DNA of 64,000 bases from Paenibacillus glycanilyticus (GCF_023715145.1 NZ_JAMBNP010000011.1:1-64000); one strand, 5' to 3'; positions 41,737-51,624 are shown, numbered from the stretch's first letter. Notes: generated from the letters alone by a model not told the origin. Numbers and translations: made by a program.

Positions 41737-43350
41737 ATGTACGAAATATTAATCGTGGACGATCACACGCACTTGGTTGACAGCCTGGCGATTGGACTTC
41801 CGTGGGAGCAAATGGGGGTCTCCCATGTCTACAAAGCCTATTCCGGCGAAGAGGCGCTGGAGCTGTTAAATTACCGTTCGGTTGATATCGTGGTAACGGA
41901 CATCCATATGAACGGAATGACCGGACTCGAATTAATTGCCCGCATCAACGAGAAATGGAAGAACACAAAGGCGGTAATCATAACCGGCTATGATGAATTT
42001 CAATATGCGAGAGAAGCCCTTCAACAGCAGGTCTGCGATTATTTATTGAAGCCGGTATCGAACGAGGAGCTGGAACAGACTCTTCGCAATATCATTGAGA
42101 GAATTACGGAAGAAGGCAACGAGCTCTTAAATCAGCAGAAATTTGTATACCGTTTCCGGGAAAGCTTGCCCAAATTAAGAGAAATGCTCTTGTTTGACCT
42201 GATCTCCGGCAAGAATCACCCACTATCTGATTTGGAGGATAAGATCGGTTTATACGGACTTCCCTTTTCTGTTGAAAGGGAGGCCATCCTCTTATGCATG
42301 CGAGTGGAGGAGGACTATTCGAATAAGGATCTTTATAGTCTCTCTCTAATCGAATACGCCATGTTTAACATTGTGGAAGAGGTTTTTGCGGATAGATTTC
42401 ATGTGATGTATTGCAAGGATTCGCATGATTACTTGATATTCCTGGTCCAATCCAATCAACTGGAGCCGTCCGGCAAAGACAGCTCTGCTGCCATTGAAGA
42501 TCTAGCCAGGCTCTCCCAGCATCAAATCAAATTATATTTAAAGTCGAAGGTTTCGATCGTATTAAGTAACTGGGGAGCGTTGCCGAAAGACATACAGCCC
42601 ATGTATCACTCTGCTCTATCGATTTATACCGACTACATTGGCTATCAGACGGAAAGCTTTTTCCATGTGACGCAAAAGAAAGAAGCATTCGATATTCAGC
42701 CGCTTGCGGAGCTTTATCGTTCCCAAACCTTTATGGAATTAATAGATTTCGAGCAGTGGACGGCATTTGAGACGAAGCTTAGCCGGATATTCGATGAGCT
42801 CGAAGGCGCGGGCAGCGGAGCCCGGGAATACGGGCTTGAAATCTACGTCACGCTGCTGCAGGCGTACTCCTATTATTTGCACAAGAAAGGCAAGCGGATC
42901 TTAGAAGTGTTTGGAAGAGACATCGAGAAGATGCTGAAGATTGATGCCAGCTGGAGCGTGGATCCGTTGAAGGAATGGGCCTTCGGCAGCTATGTGCAAA
43001 TCAAAGCATACAGCGACAGGCGTTCGGATCATATACGGTCTGACTTAATGGAGCGGATCCGCCGGTTTATACAAGACCATCTAATCGATATAACCCTTCA
43101 AACGGTGGCCGACCATGTCAATCTGCATCCCGTATATGTATCAAACCTGTTTAAGCAGGAGGCGGGAGAGAATTTCTCCAACTACGTGCTTCGCCTGCGA
43201 ATGGAGAAGGCGCTTCAACTGCTGAAGCACAAGGATTTGAGAATCAGTCAAATCGCACATGAGGTTGGCTATCAGAAGCCGCAGTATTTCATTAAGCTGT
43301 TTAAATCGCAATACGGAATGACGCCGCAAGAGTTTAAGAATAGCTTATGA
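41737..43350 (+). CDS. YesN-type response regulator with AraC DNA-binding domain
   Basis: 537 residues, starting two bases after the kinase stop. The receiver domain has ILIVDDHTHLVDSLA, DIVVTDIHMNGMTG (phospho-Asp), ITGYDEFQYAREA and YLLKPV; a long middle region follows; the C-terminal AraC double helix-turn-helix reads ITLQTVADHVNLHPVYVSNLFKQEAGENFSNYVLRLRMEKALQLL, then ISQIAHEVGYQKPQYFIKLFKSQYGMTPQEF. It likely activates the nearby glycan genes when the paired kinase is stimulated. Confidence 0.95.
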   Translation: MYEILIVDDHTHLVDSLAIGLPWEQMGVSHVYKAYSGEEALELLNYRSVDIVVTDIHMNGMTGLELIARINEKWKNTKAVIITGYDEFQYAREALQQQVCDYLLKPVSNEELEQTLRNIIERITEEGNELLNQQKFVYRFRESLPKLREMLLFDLISGKNHPLSDLEDKIGLYGLPFSVEREAILLCMRVEEDYSNKDLYSLSLIEYAMFNIVEEVFADRFHVMYCKDSHDYLIFLVQSNQLEPSGKDSSAAIEDLARLSQHQIKLYLKSKVSIVLSNWGALPKDIQPMYHSALSIYTDYIGYQTESFFHVTQKKEAFDIQPLAELYRSQTFMELIDFEQWTAFETKLSRIFDELEGAGSGAREYGLEIYVTLLQAYSYYLHKKGKRILEVFGRDIEKMLKIDASWSVDPLKEWAFGSYVQIKAYSDRRSDHIRSDLMERIRRFIQDHLIDITLQTVADHVNLHPVYVSNLFKQEAGENFSNYVLRLRMEKALQLLKHKDLRISQIAHEVGYQKPQYFIKLFKSQYGMTPQEFKNSL

Positions 43351-43371
43351 CTATGGAGGAGCAATGATTTT

Positions 43372-44193
43372 ATGCAATTAAGGGAGCTTTGCGAAGGAAT
43401 ACGATTAGGAGAGGAAGCCAGCCGAATTCTATTTGATTTCCGAATGGAAGAAGGGGAATATGAGAGGCTGAAGCAGCATTTTCAAACGGACCGCCATTCG
43501 TTCTTCCGTCAGGTGACGGGAGAAGCGGGATATAGGCAAAAGCTGCTTTATCTATTCGCGAGATTTGCCGTGGATGCGTATGAAGAATACCGGATGCGGG
43601 GAATTGAGGATCGCATTTATTTCGATACGTTCACGGATATCCGGATTTGGAGCGAAGCCTGCCACCGAGATTTCGGCGAACATGGCATTGAAGAGTACAA
43701 CTGGCTTCAGGAGCATGTCAGGCTCCGGTTATTTCGTCTGGGACGACTGCAGTTTCAACCCATGGCTTTTGAGGGAGAGAGCTTAAGGGCAGGGAATCGT
43801 TCGGTGGAAAAGCATCAGCTGGTGCTGAATATTCACATTCCGGAAGGGGAGTCTTTGACGCCGCATGAGGTGTCCCATTCTTTGCAATTAGCCCGGACGT
43901 TCTTTCGGGGAATCCCTCCGGTATATATTTGCAGTTCATGGCTGCTGTACCCCGGTCTCGATAAGGTGTTGAAGGCGGAATCCAACATTCTGAGATTTCA
44001 ACGGCTATTCCATACGTATGAAGTCGACGAAGAATCAAGGCAAGCGGAGCAAAGAATATTCTATCGGTTAATGGCGAAGCCAGAAGATTACAAGGAAGAA
44101 ACGAGCCTGCAGCGGGCTGCAAAAGCTTTATTGCTTAGCGGCGGGAGACTCGGGAGCGGAAGCGGCGTGCATATACCGGAGGAAGCCAATTAA
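43372..44193 (+). CDS. GNAT_C-like domain acyltransferase-type protein
   Basis: 273 residues, 21 bp after the regulator and probably cotranscribed. The centre reads DRIYFDTFTDIRIWSEACHRDFGEHGIEEYNWLQEHVRLRLFRLGRLQFQPM, and HIPEGESLTPHEVSHSLQLARTFF follows. This resembles the GNAT-like C-terminal domain found in proteins annotated as acyltransferase domain-containing, often near sugar catabolic genes. The usual N-terminal part is reduced here. Substrate unknown. Confidence 0.75.
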   Translation: MQLRELCEGIRLGEEASRILFDFRMEEGEYERLKQHFQTDRHSFFRQVTGEAGYRQKLLYLFARFAVDAYEEYRMRGIEDRIYFDTFTDIRIWSEACHRDFGEHGIEEYNWLQEHVRLRLFRLGRLQFQPMAFEGESLRAGNRSVEKHQLVLNIHIPEGESLTPHEVSHSLQLARTFFRGIPPVYICSSWLLYPGLDKVLKAESNILRFQRLFHTYEVDEESRQAEQRIFYRLMAKPEDYKEETSLQRAAKALLLSGGRLGSGSGVHIPEEAN

Positions 44194-44292
44194 CGGATTG
44201 GACGTTTCCTAGTGAAGTGGCTATTTAATCGTGCTATTATTTAATAGATATTTCCATTAAGGAGTCAGCCATACTGGGAGGGAGATTCAGCT

Positions 44293-45150
44293 ATGAAGTT
44301 TGGAGTCAGTACTTATAGCTATTATCAAGCATTGCAGTCCGGGGAAATGGACGTTCTTGATGTCATTGCTACCATTGCGGCCATTGGCGGCGAGCATGTG
44401 GAGATTGTTCCGCTTGGCTTCAATTTGACCGATAATCCGGGGCTGATCGAAGATATTCGCCGCAAAGCCGATGAGGTCGGCATTGATATCTCGAATTACC
44501 TGATTGGCGCAAACTTTGCCGACAAGAGCGAAGAGGAATACGAGCAGGAGATCGAACGCGTTAAGCGGGAAGTGGACATCGCGGCGAAGCTTGGCGTAGG
44601 GTTGATGCGTCACGATGTGGCTTCGTCACCGGATACGTCAATTGGTCATTTCAATAACGAACTGCCAAAGCTAGCGGAGGCTTGCCGCCGGATTACGGAT
44701 TACGCGGCAACGAAGGGTATTATAACAACCGTTGAGAATCATGGCTATTTCCTCCAAGCAAGCGATCGTGTACAGGCTCTCATTCATGCCACGGACCGAG
44801 GCAATTTCAGAACAACCGTGGACGTAGGCAACTTCCTTTGCGTGGACGAGGATTCGGCGGCCGGTGTCTCCAATAACATCGCTTACGCTTCCATGGTACA
44901 TATTAAAGATTTCTATGTGCGCCATCCCGAAAGCAAGCTGGGAGAGGGATGGTTCCGTTCCTCCCACGGCAATTACTTGCGGGGGGCTATCGTAGGTCAT
45001 GGCGATATCGATATGCGGCGCGTGCTGGGCATCGTGAAGCAATCCGGCTATGACGGTTATATCTCCGTCGAGTTCGAAGGTCTGGAGCCTTGCCGGTTTG
45101 CCGTGCAGCAGGGTCTCAACCAGCTGAGAACGATTTGGGGAACACTATAA
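44293..45150 (+). CDS. Sugar phosphate isomerase/epimerase family TIM barrel
   Basis: 285 residues of the xylose isomerase-like AP_endonuc_2 fold: KFGVSTYSYYQALQSGEMDVLDVIATIAAIGGEHVEIVPLG, TVENHGYFLQASDRV (metal-ligand Glu), FRTTVDVGNFL (Asp), SMVHIKDFY (His), VGHGDIDMRRVLGIV and YISVEFEG (Glu). Members interconvert keto- and aldo-sugars or epimerise 3-keto sugars, often together with Gfo/Idh dehydrogenases such as the one at 25624. GGGAGGGAGA precedes ATG 44293. Confidence 0.92.
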   Translation: MKFGVSTYSYYQALQSGEMDVLDVIATIAAIGGEHVEIVPLGFNLTDNPGLIEDIRRKADEVGIDISNYLIGANFADKSEEEYEQEIERVKREVDIAAKLGVGLMRHDVASSPDTSIGHFNNELPKLAEACRRITDYAATKGIITTVENHGYFLQASDRVQALIHATDRGNFRTTVDVGNFLCVDEDSAAGVSNNIAYASMVHIKDFYVRHPESKLGEGWFRSSHGNYLRGAIVGHGDIDMRRVLGIVKQSGYDGYISVEFEGLEPCRFAVQQGLNQLRTIWGTL

Positions 45151-45193
45151 ATTTATGACTTCGTACATTTGATTCTTGCACTCATAACGCTTG

Positions 45194-45237
45194 AATAAGC
45201 TGGTTTCGGCAACTGCCGGAGCCGGCTTATTTTGTTT
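45194..45237 (+). terminator. Terminator after the isomerase gene
   Basis: Stem AATAAGCTGGTTTCGGCA / TGCCGGAGCCGGCTTATT followed by TTGTTT. Confidence 0.85.
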
Positions 45238-45350
45238 GCGCCGCCCGCCTTATCTGTCAGATAAATTTGTTTTCCGCTATTCCATTTTCAAGTAGAAGTG
45301 TATAATCACTACTATATAAATATAGATCGGAAACGTAGGAGGAAACCATC

Positions 45351-46823
45351 TTGTCACTTAGAGATCGCTTTAAACACGAGCTTTTTGTGAATAAAAACAG
45401 TGAGCTGACTCAGTTGATGCTGAATCGCATTCTAAATATGAAATCCGAATTTATCTGCATTACAACTTTCCAGGATGGCGAATTTATTTATGCGAACGAT
45501 TCGGTTTTTCAACGGTTGGGTTACGGTGACGATGAGCTCTTCGATCTGGATGTCTTTGACTTAGGAATCTGGACAAATAAGGACCATAGAGAGAAGATTA
45601 CATCCGCGTTGCTGGACGGAGCAGTCATTCAGGATCTGGAGGTTGACGTCAAGGATAAGACTAACAAGATCATAACCTGCCTGCTGAATCTTGAGCTTGT
45701 ACATATCCTGGATAGGCCTTGCATTCTCATTGCCGGAAGGGACATTACGCTCATTAAGGCTATCGAAAGAAACAAATACGAAGAGATGAAGGAAGAGCTG
45801 CTGCAGACTATCCGTTTGGTGAACGGCTTTGTCGTGCAAATGAAGATGAGAGAAGACGGAGAGCTCTATTACGTTCTGGCGGAAGGGAAGATGGCAGAGG
45901 AGATCGGATATACGACCGCTAACAGCTATGGCAAAACGGTACGGGAGATTTTCCCCCATCTCTATGAGAAGGAGGGGAAATATTACGATCAAATTCTGCA
46001 GGGCGAAACGATCAACTTTGAAACCGAGATCTACGGAAGAAGTCTATTTAAGACGCTGACCCCCTATTACAACAACCAGGGCCGCATTACGGGAATCATC
46101 GCAACTGCCGTAGATATATCCGAACGCAAAAACATGGAGAAGATGCTGCGCTTATCGGAGATGAACGCCGCGCTTGGCGAGCTGGCCGTCGGGGTGGCGC
46201 ATGAAATCCGCAATCCTCTGACCGGGATTAGAGGGTTTGTTCAGCTCTTGGGAGAAGCGCTGAAGAGAAACGGCATTGACAAAGAGCAGGAATACGTGGA
46301 CCTGATTCTGACCGAGCTGTCCCGGATCAATGAGCTGGTCAGTGAGATGCTATGGCTTCGGAAGCCCAAAGAGAGCAGTATGGAACATTTAGACATGACT
46401 AGACTAATGAACGATATCCTTCCGCTCATCCAGGTGGATACGAATATGAAGAACATTCATTTGGACACCTGCGGAATCGCTCCGGGAAAATCGGTTAAAG
46501 CGAATATGTCGCTGTTAAAGCAGGTCATTCTTAATCTCTGCAAAAATAGCATTGAAGCGATGGAAACCGGAGGCAGGCTGGTCTTGGGCTTAAGAGAAGA
46601 CCATGAATCCGTGACCATCTTTGTGCAGGATTCCGGACCCGGCATTTCAGCCGAAGTGATGGAAAAGCTCTTTACGCCGTTTTTCACGACGAAGCTGACC
46701 GGTAATGGCCTCGGTCTGTTTATTTCCAAGCAAATCATCATTGATATGGGAGGGGAATTGACAATTCATTCCACCCCTTCGGGCACGGTAGCTTCCGTTA
46801 CTTTGCCGGGCGAAACGCATTAA
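45351..46823 (+). CDS. PAS-domain sensor histidine kinase (KinE-like)
   Basis: 490 residues from TTG 45351 with GTAGGAGGA upstream. Soluble, no transmembrane helix. Two PAS regions (about 30-150 and 155-265, the second ending ISERKNMEKML) precede HisKA (ALGELAVGVAHEIRNPLTGIRGFVQLL, His in A-H-E-I-R-N-P) and HATPase_c with N-box LKQVILNLCKNSIEAM, DSGPGIS and TGNGLGLFISKQII. The architecture matches orphan sporulation-type kinases that feed the Spo0 phosphorelay. No response regulator is adjacent. Confidence 0.93.
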   Translation: MSLRDRFKHELFVNKNSELTQLMLNRILNMKSEFICITTFQDGEFIYANDSVFQRLGYGDDELFDLDVFDLGIWTNKDHREKITSALLDGAVIQDLEVDVKDKTNKIITCLLNLELVHILDRPCILIAGRDITLIKAIERNKYEEMKEELLQTIRLVNGFVVQMKMREDGELYYVLAEGKMAEEIGYTTANSYGKTVREIFPHLYEKEGKYYDQILQGETINFETEIYGRSLFKTLTPYYNNQGRITGIIATAVDISERKNMEKMLRLSEMNAALGELAVGVAHEIRNPLTGIRGFVQLLGEALKRNGIDKEQEYVDLILTELSRINELVSEMLWLRKPKESSMEHLDMTRLMNDILPLIQVDTNMKNIHLDTCGIAPGKSVKANMSLLKQVILNLCKNSIEAMETGGRLVLGLREDHESVTIFVQDSGPGISAEVMEKLFTPFFTTKLTGNGLGLFISKQIIIDMGGELTIHSTPSGTVASVTLPGETH

Positions 46824-46944
46824 GCTGCGTTCGTTGAATTCTCCGTTCAATTATTCCGCGGAATCTTTTTGTTTGAATATTAGATTCGCTTTGCGTATAA
46901 TATAAGAACAAATGTTCCTATCTTTTTGAGCGGAGGGAATGAAG

Positions 46945-47781
46945 ATGCTTGTTGAAGTTAGAGATATCCAATCCAAGACGATCCTTAGCGAAGCAAAAGG
47001 TTATTTAGATATAGGCTTTACCCATTCCCTGAACCCGTATAGCGGTTGCGCGTTCGCGTGTAAATATTGCTATGTCAGAGAAATGCCGATACAGAAGTTT
47101 AAGCAGATTCCTTGGGGAGAATGGGTGGACATCAAGAGGAATGCGGCGGATATTTACCGGAAGGAAGCAATTAAGCTTCGCCGGAAGAATAAGCCGATTA
47201 ACATCTTTATGTCTTCGGCAACGGATCCCTATCAGCCCATTGAACGGGAAGCGGGGATTACCCGGCGGCTTCTGGAGGAAATGCTGGAGTCACCGCCCGA
47301 TTTGCTGCAGATTCAGACGCGAAGCCCGCTTATCCTGAAGGATCTGGACCTTATCGTGCAGCTGAAGGATAAATGCGAGGTGCTGGTATCGATGACGGTA
47401 GAGACGGACCGCGAGGATATGAAGCAGCTGTTTGCTCCGTACGCGCCGGGCATCAAGATGCGACTGAAAGCCTTACGGGATGTTCATGATGCCGGAATTA
47501 TGACGCAGGCCGCCATATCGCCGGTGCTCCCGTTTACGCCTGATTTTCCGAAGGCCTTGGAAGGAATTGCGGACCGGATCTGGATCGATACGTTAAATAT
47601 CGGAGACGGCTCCATGGGGAAAAGGTCGAAGCGGTTAGGGATGCCGCAGCTGTTTGATGATCATGATCTTGCGGATTGGTACCGCAGCGATATTCATGAG
47701 AGAGTGGAGACGTATTTCCGTTCCTTCTATCCGGCAGAGATGATTTACGTGTCGAAGAGCGAAGCTTTTCCGCTGAGCTAG
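46945..47781 (+). CDS. Radical SAM protein, SPL-like family
   Basis: 278 residues from ATG 46945 (GGAGGGA; ATG 46939 is too close). The [4Fe-4S] motif is C-AFA-C-KY-C within NPYSGCAFACKYCYVREM, followed by INIFMSSATDPYQPIEREAGITRRLLEEML and VLVSMTVETDR. This is the Rv2578c/SplB-related family that includes proteins annotated as DNA repair photolyase. It is shorter than true spore photoproduct lyase, so the substrate is open. Confidence 0.9.
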   Translation: MLVEVRDIQSKTILSEAKGYLDIGFTHSLNPYSGCAFACKYCYVREMPIQKFKQIPWGEWVDIKRNAADIYRKEAIKLRRKNKPINIFMSSATDPYQPIEREAGITRRLLEEMLESPPDLLQIQTRSPLILKDLDLIVQLKDKCEVLVSMTVETDREDMKQLFAPYAPGIKMRLKALRDVHDAGIMTQAAISPVLPFTPDFPKALEGIADRIWIDTLNIGDGSMGKRSKRLGMPQLFDDHDLADWYRSDIHERVETYFRSFYPAEMIYVSKSEAFPLS

Positions 47782-47884
47782 ATTGAAAAAGGCAGGACCT
47801 GCCATTAAACTTGGATTTGAGCATGAATGAATTCAATTGCTGCCTAATTATCCGGGATGTTTAATGACAGGGGAGGAACAATCA

Positions 47885-48544
47885 ATGTTGTTGGGGCAAA
47901 AGTCGAAGCTGGTTATGATCGGGGATTCCATTACGGACTGCGAACGGGCTAGACCTAGAGGAGAAGGGCTGTTTGGAGCTAACGGGAAGGGTTATGTTTC
48001 GCTTGTGGACGCGTTGCTGACGGCGGCTTATCCGGAGCTTGGCATTCGCGTGGTGAACATGGGGACAAGCGGCAATAACGTTCGGGATTTGACGGACCGC
48101 TGGCAGACGGATGTGCTGGATCTGGAGCCGGATTGGCTGTCTATTATGATCGGCACTAACGATGTGTGGAGGCAATATGATTTGCCGGCTCAAACCGAGC
48201 AGCATGTCTATCTGGAGGAATATGAAGCCAAGCTGGAGGCGCTGGTAGAGCGTACAAGGCCGCAGCTGCAAGGGCTTGTGTTAATGACTCCATTCTATAT
48301 TGAACCAAATGAAGCGGATCCGATGCGCAGAGCGATGGATCGGTACGGTGAAGTTGTCCGCAAGCTGGCAGCCAAGTACGATGCTCGGTTTGTGGATACG
48401 CAAGCTGCGTTTAACCGGGTACTTGACCATATTTATCCGGCAACTCTCGCTTGGGACCGTGTGCATCCAACGATGTCGGGGCATGCCGTTCTCGCCCGCG
48501 CGTTTCTGAAGGCTATTGATTATGATTACAATCGCGGATTGTAA
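47885..48544 (+). CDS. SGNH/GDSL hydrolase
   Basis: 219 residues from ATG 47885 (GGGGAGGAACAATCA upstream). Block I MIGDSITDCERARPRG (Ser), block II VVNMGTSGNNVRDL (Gly), block III LSIMIGTNDVWRQYDL (Asn), block V WDRVHPTMSGHAVLA (Asp-x-x-His). No signal peptide, so a cytosolic carbohydrate esterase or acyl hydrolase is likely. Confidence 0.93.
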   Translation: MLLGQKSKLVMIGDSITDCERARPRGEGLFGANGKGYVSLVDALLTAAYPELGIRVVNMGTSGNNVRDLTDRWQTDVLDLEPDWLSIMIGTNDVWRQYDLPAQTEQHVYLEEYEAKLEALVERTRPQLQGLVLMTPFYIEPNEADPMRRAMDRYGEVVRKLAAKYDARFVDTQAAFNRVLDHIYPATLAWDRVHPTMSGHAVLARAFLKAIDYDYNRGL

Positions 48545-48561
48545 AAAAGAGTTATAGACAA

Positions 48562-48604
48562 GAAAAGGAAAGGACTACTGACAACAGTGGTCCTTTCCTT
48601 TTGT
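48562..48604. terminator. Bidirectional terminator between convergent genes
   Basis: Stem AAAAGGAAAGGACTACTG / CAGTGGTCCTTTCCTTTT with a short loop; A and T tracts on both sides serve both strands. Confidence 0.88.
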
Positions 48605-48614
48605 ATTTATACTT

Positions 48615-50972
48615 TTAATGCGCTCGGCTTGGTTTAGCCTTGACCTTGTTATCCTTCTGATGCGTAGACTTGTTAAGCTCGGCAATCAGCTTGTCGCCTT
48701 CCACGTCCAGGTTCGGCAGAATGCGGTCAAGCCATCTCGGCATGCCCCAGGCTTTGTCGCCAAAGACGGCCATAATCGCCGGAACAAGCGCCATGCGAAC
48801 GAAGAAAGCGTCGATCAGTATGCCGATGGTGAGAGCGAAGCCGATTTGCTTGAGCATAATATCCTCGGTCAGGATAAAGCCGGCGAAGACGGATACCATG
48901 ATCACGGCTGCTGCTACAACGACGCGGCTCGCTTGCTTGTATCCGTCGATAACGCTCGAGGATCCTTTATGTCCGTGTACGTAAGCTTCGCGCATGGAGC
49001 TGACCAAGAATACCTGATAGTCCATCGCGAGACCGTACAGAATGCCGGATACCATAATCGGCATAAAGCTCAGAAGCGGACCGCCGGTATCGAAGCCAAA
49101 CAGGTCATGCAGCCAGCCCCATTGGAAGACCGCCGTTGTAATGCCGAAGGTAGCCTGAATACTAAGCAGGAAGCCAATTGTCGCTTTGACCGGTACGATA
49201 ATCGACCGGAAGACGAGAAGCAGAATGATCAGCGACAGGATGAGGATGATGCCGATGTAGATCGGGAACACCTCGGCCAGCTTCGCCGACATATCGATGT
49301 TAATTGCGGTAAATCCGGTTACGCCAAGCGTCACTTTATTGCTTTGCGAAATACTGGAGTCATGATCGCGAAGCTCCTTAACGAGCTTTTTCGTTGCGTC
49401 ATCCGTTGGCCCGGACTTCGGAATAACGCTGATTATGCCGATGTCTCCGGTTTGGTTAATGCCCATTGGAGAAACGACCGCGACATCGTCATGCCGCTGG
49501 ATATCCTGGACAAGCTTGCCAAGAAGTTCAGGCGTGACCTTGTCCGAGGAGTTTGCAGGCTCGGCAACCAGAAGCAGCGGCGAGTTAAAGCCTTTACCGA
49601 AGCCGGCGGAGATGGCATCAAAGCTTTGTCTGGCCGGCGTATCGAGGTTTGCCGTATCGCCGGAAGGCATGCCCAGCTTCATGTCGGCTGCCGGAATGGC
49701 GGCAGCGCCAAGGACGACGATAACACCCAGAATAACGAGCCAGCGGCGTCTTACAACCCCATTAGCCCAGCGATGAGCCGTGCCTTGACGGGCAACATTC
49801 GTTTGTTCTTTATTTTTCTTGCGTGCTTTCTCGGAGCAGATTCGCTCGCCAACAAGGCCCAGCAATGCGGGCAGCAGCGTCAAGGCTACAAGGACGTTAA
49901 TGAAGACGCTCGCCGCCGCGACAAGAGCCATGGCAGTCAAGAAATCGATATTCATAACGACCATGCCGCATAACGCGATAATAACGGTTAAACCCGCGAA
50001 GAATACCGCGCTGCCGGCCGTGCCAACCGCTCTGCTGGCCGCTTCCCGCGCGCTCAGGCCTTGATCCAGGATCATGCGGCGTTGACGGTTCACGATAAAT
50101 AAGGAGTAGTCGATACCGACTGCAAGACCAACCATCATGGCAAGCGCCGGCGTGATATCGGTCATCGGAATAAATTTGGAGAGAGAGTAAGCACCGCCTA
50201 CGCTAATCCCTACACCCAGAAGGGCCGTAATAAGCGGAAGACCGGCTGCAACAACGGAGCCTAGCGTAATAAACAATACGACTGCGGCAACGACAATGCC
50301 GATTCCTTCGGTTGCGCCGATAGCCGGCTTGCCAACAAGCGTGTCGCTTGGCAATGCTTTGATGCCTAAGTTGGCTTGTTCAACGGCCGTTACAGATTCA
50401 ACGACATTGTCGATGACCTCTTGCGGCAGCGACATCTGCTGTACGGTGAATTGGAATTGGAACAAAGCGACGTTGCCGTCAGCGGAAATCATGACGCCAG
50501 GTACCGGATTACCGTCTACCATCAGAGGGCCATATGGAGGAGCCGCCTGGTTCGACTCCGCGGAGCCTTGTTGTGCGGCACTGCCGGAAGCAGCGCCGGA
50601 TTGAGCGGCATCCGTTGCCGTTGCGCCTGCTGCTGCAGCTGCTTCGATCGGATTGATGACATATTCAATCCCGTACACGTCATTAATCGCTTTCGTAACG
50701 GCTGCGATTCGCTCCGGCGTGTCCAGCCGTTCGCCTTGAGGAGCGGTGAATACGACGCTTGCCTGACCGCCGGAAGCCTCCGGCAGCTCTTTGGCCAGCT
50801 GGTCCAATACTTTTTGCGCTTCCGTGCCTTTGATTTTCATCTCGGAGCTGGTGTGGATGCCGTTAATGCCGATCAAGGCACCAACAACGCCAAGAATGGC
50901 GATCCAGGCAATGATGAAATGCCAAGGCTTGTTATAGGCGGTCTTGCCTATTTTGTACAAGAAAGTAGACAT
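48615..50972 (-). CDS. MMPL family RND-type transporter
   Basis: 785 residues with about 12 transmembrane helices in two halves and a large extracytoplasmic loop after helix 1 and after helix 7. Typical segments include PALAMMVGLAVGIDYSLFIVNRQR, SAVFFAGLTVIIALCGM, SFMPIMVSGILYGLAMDYQVFLVSSMREAYVHG and ILIDAFFVRMALVPAIMAVFG, with the conserved membrane Asp of the proton relay (G-I-D-Y, A-M-D-Y). It resembles YdfJ/MmpL-type exporters of lipids or drugs. It lies downstream of the TetR gene and is probably repressed by it. Confidence 0.95.
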   Translation of the reverse strand: MSTFLYKIGKTAYNKPWHFIIAWIAILGVVGALIGINGIHTSSEMKIKGTEAQKVLDQLAKELPEASGGQASVVFTAPQGERLDTPERIAAVTKAINDVYGIEYVINPIEAAAAAGATATDAAQSGAASGSAAQQGSAESNQAAPPYGPLMVDGNPVPGVMISADGNVALFQFQFTVQQMSLPQEVIDNVVESVTAVEQANLGIKALPSDTLVGKPAIGATEGIGIVVAAVVLFITLGSVVAAGLPLITALLGVGISVGGAYSLSKFIPMTDITPALAMMVGLAVGIDYSLFIVNRQRRMILDQGLSAREAASRAVGTAGSAVFFAGLTVIIALCGMVVMNIDFLTAMALVAAASVFINVLVALTLLPALLGLVGERICSEKARKKNKEQTNVARQGTAHRWANGVVRRRWLVILGVIVVLGAAAIPAADMKLGMPSGDTANLDTPARQSFDAISAGFGKGFNSPLLLVAEPANSSDKVTPELLGKLVQDIQRHDDVAVVSPMGINQTGDIGIISVIPKSGPTDDATKKLVKELRDHDSSISQSNKVTLGVTGFTAINIDMSAKLAEVFPIYIGIILILSLIILLLVFRSIIVPVKATIGFLLSIQATFGITTAVFQWGWLHDLFGFDTGGPLLSFMPIMVSGILYGLAMDYQVFLVSSMREAYVHGHKGSSSVIDGYKQASRVVVAAAVIMVSVFAGFILTEDIMLKQIGFALTIGILIDAFFVRMALVPAIMAVFGDKAWGMPRWLDRILPNLDVEGDKLIAELNKSTHQKDNKVKAKPSRAH

Positions 50973-51009
50973 AACAGTGTGGCTCTCCTTTTATATAGGG
51001 GATGATGAA

Positions 51010-51624
51010 TCAAAAACCTTTTTTCAAATAACCAAACATGTCATCCAAATACTGATCTAACGGGATGGAATCGGGCGAATCCTCGCTTGATTGACCCGGA
51101 AAACGGATGTTGCTGCTGCCGTAAAGCATCGGAAGGGCAGCGCCATAAGCAGCGCCAACAAGCAGCTGGATGTAGCCCTGCGCATATTGGTCCTCAAATA
51201 AGTCGAGCAGTAATTGCTGGGCAAGCCCTTGATGACTGTGAAGAGCGCTCAGGATATAAGGCTCCAAGGTTGGATGCTGCTTGGACAGCTTAACGAGTTC
51301 ACGCGTTTTTTGGAACAATCCCGCGGTAAGCTCCATCCGGACCAGATGCTCCATTACCTCAAGCGGGGTAGAATTCTCCGTCAGGCTCTCGAACAGCTGC
51401 TGCACTTCATCGACATTATTGAAGGCAGATGCACCCATCACGACTGCTTCTTCCTTGCAGGAGAAATGGTTCGCGAACGTTCTTCTCGAATATCCCGCGC
51501 GCTGCACAACATCCTCCACGACAAAGTTGTCCATTCCGCGCTCCATGGCGAGATCGAATGCCGCTTCGGCGAGTGCGTTAGCCGTCGCCTCCCGTTTGAC
51601 ATCACGCAAGCTTTGCTTATTCAT
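51010..51624 (-). CDS. TetR family transcriptional regulator
   Basis: About 204 residues from ATG 51624: KREATANALAEAAFDLAMERGMDNFVVEDVVQRAGYSRRTFANHFSCKEEAVV is the TetR_N helix-turn-helix, followed by a helical ligand domain. An in-frame TTG 51666 further upstream overlaps an operator and is less likely; neither start has a clear ribosome site. Transcribed toward the MMPL gene, 37 bp before it. Two palindromes (51660-51672, 51694-51706) in the promoter region suggest autorepression released by an exported compound. Confidence 0.92.
   Translation of the reverse strand: MNKQSLRDVKREATANALAEAAFDLAMERGMDNFVVEDVVQRAGYSRRTFANHFSCKEEAVVMGASAFNNVDEVQQLFESLTENSTPLEVMEHLVRMELTAGLFQKTRELVKLSKQHPTLEPYILSALHSHQGLAQQLLLDLFEDQYAQGYIQLLVGAAYGAALPMLYGSSNIRFPGQSSEDSPDSIPLDQYLDDMFGYLKKGF

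Noticed and set aside
48618..49973. Long (451 codon) open frame opposite the MMPL gene
   Set aside because: Antisense shadow of a strongly conserved transporter; composition (many His, Arg, Asn) is typical of shadow frames.
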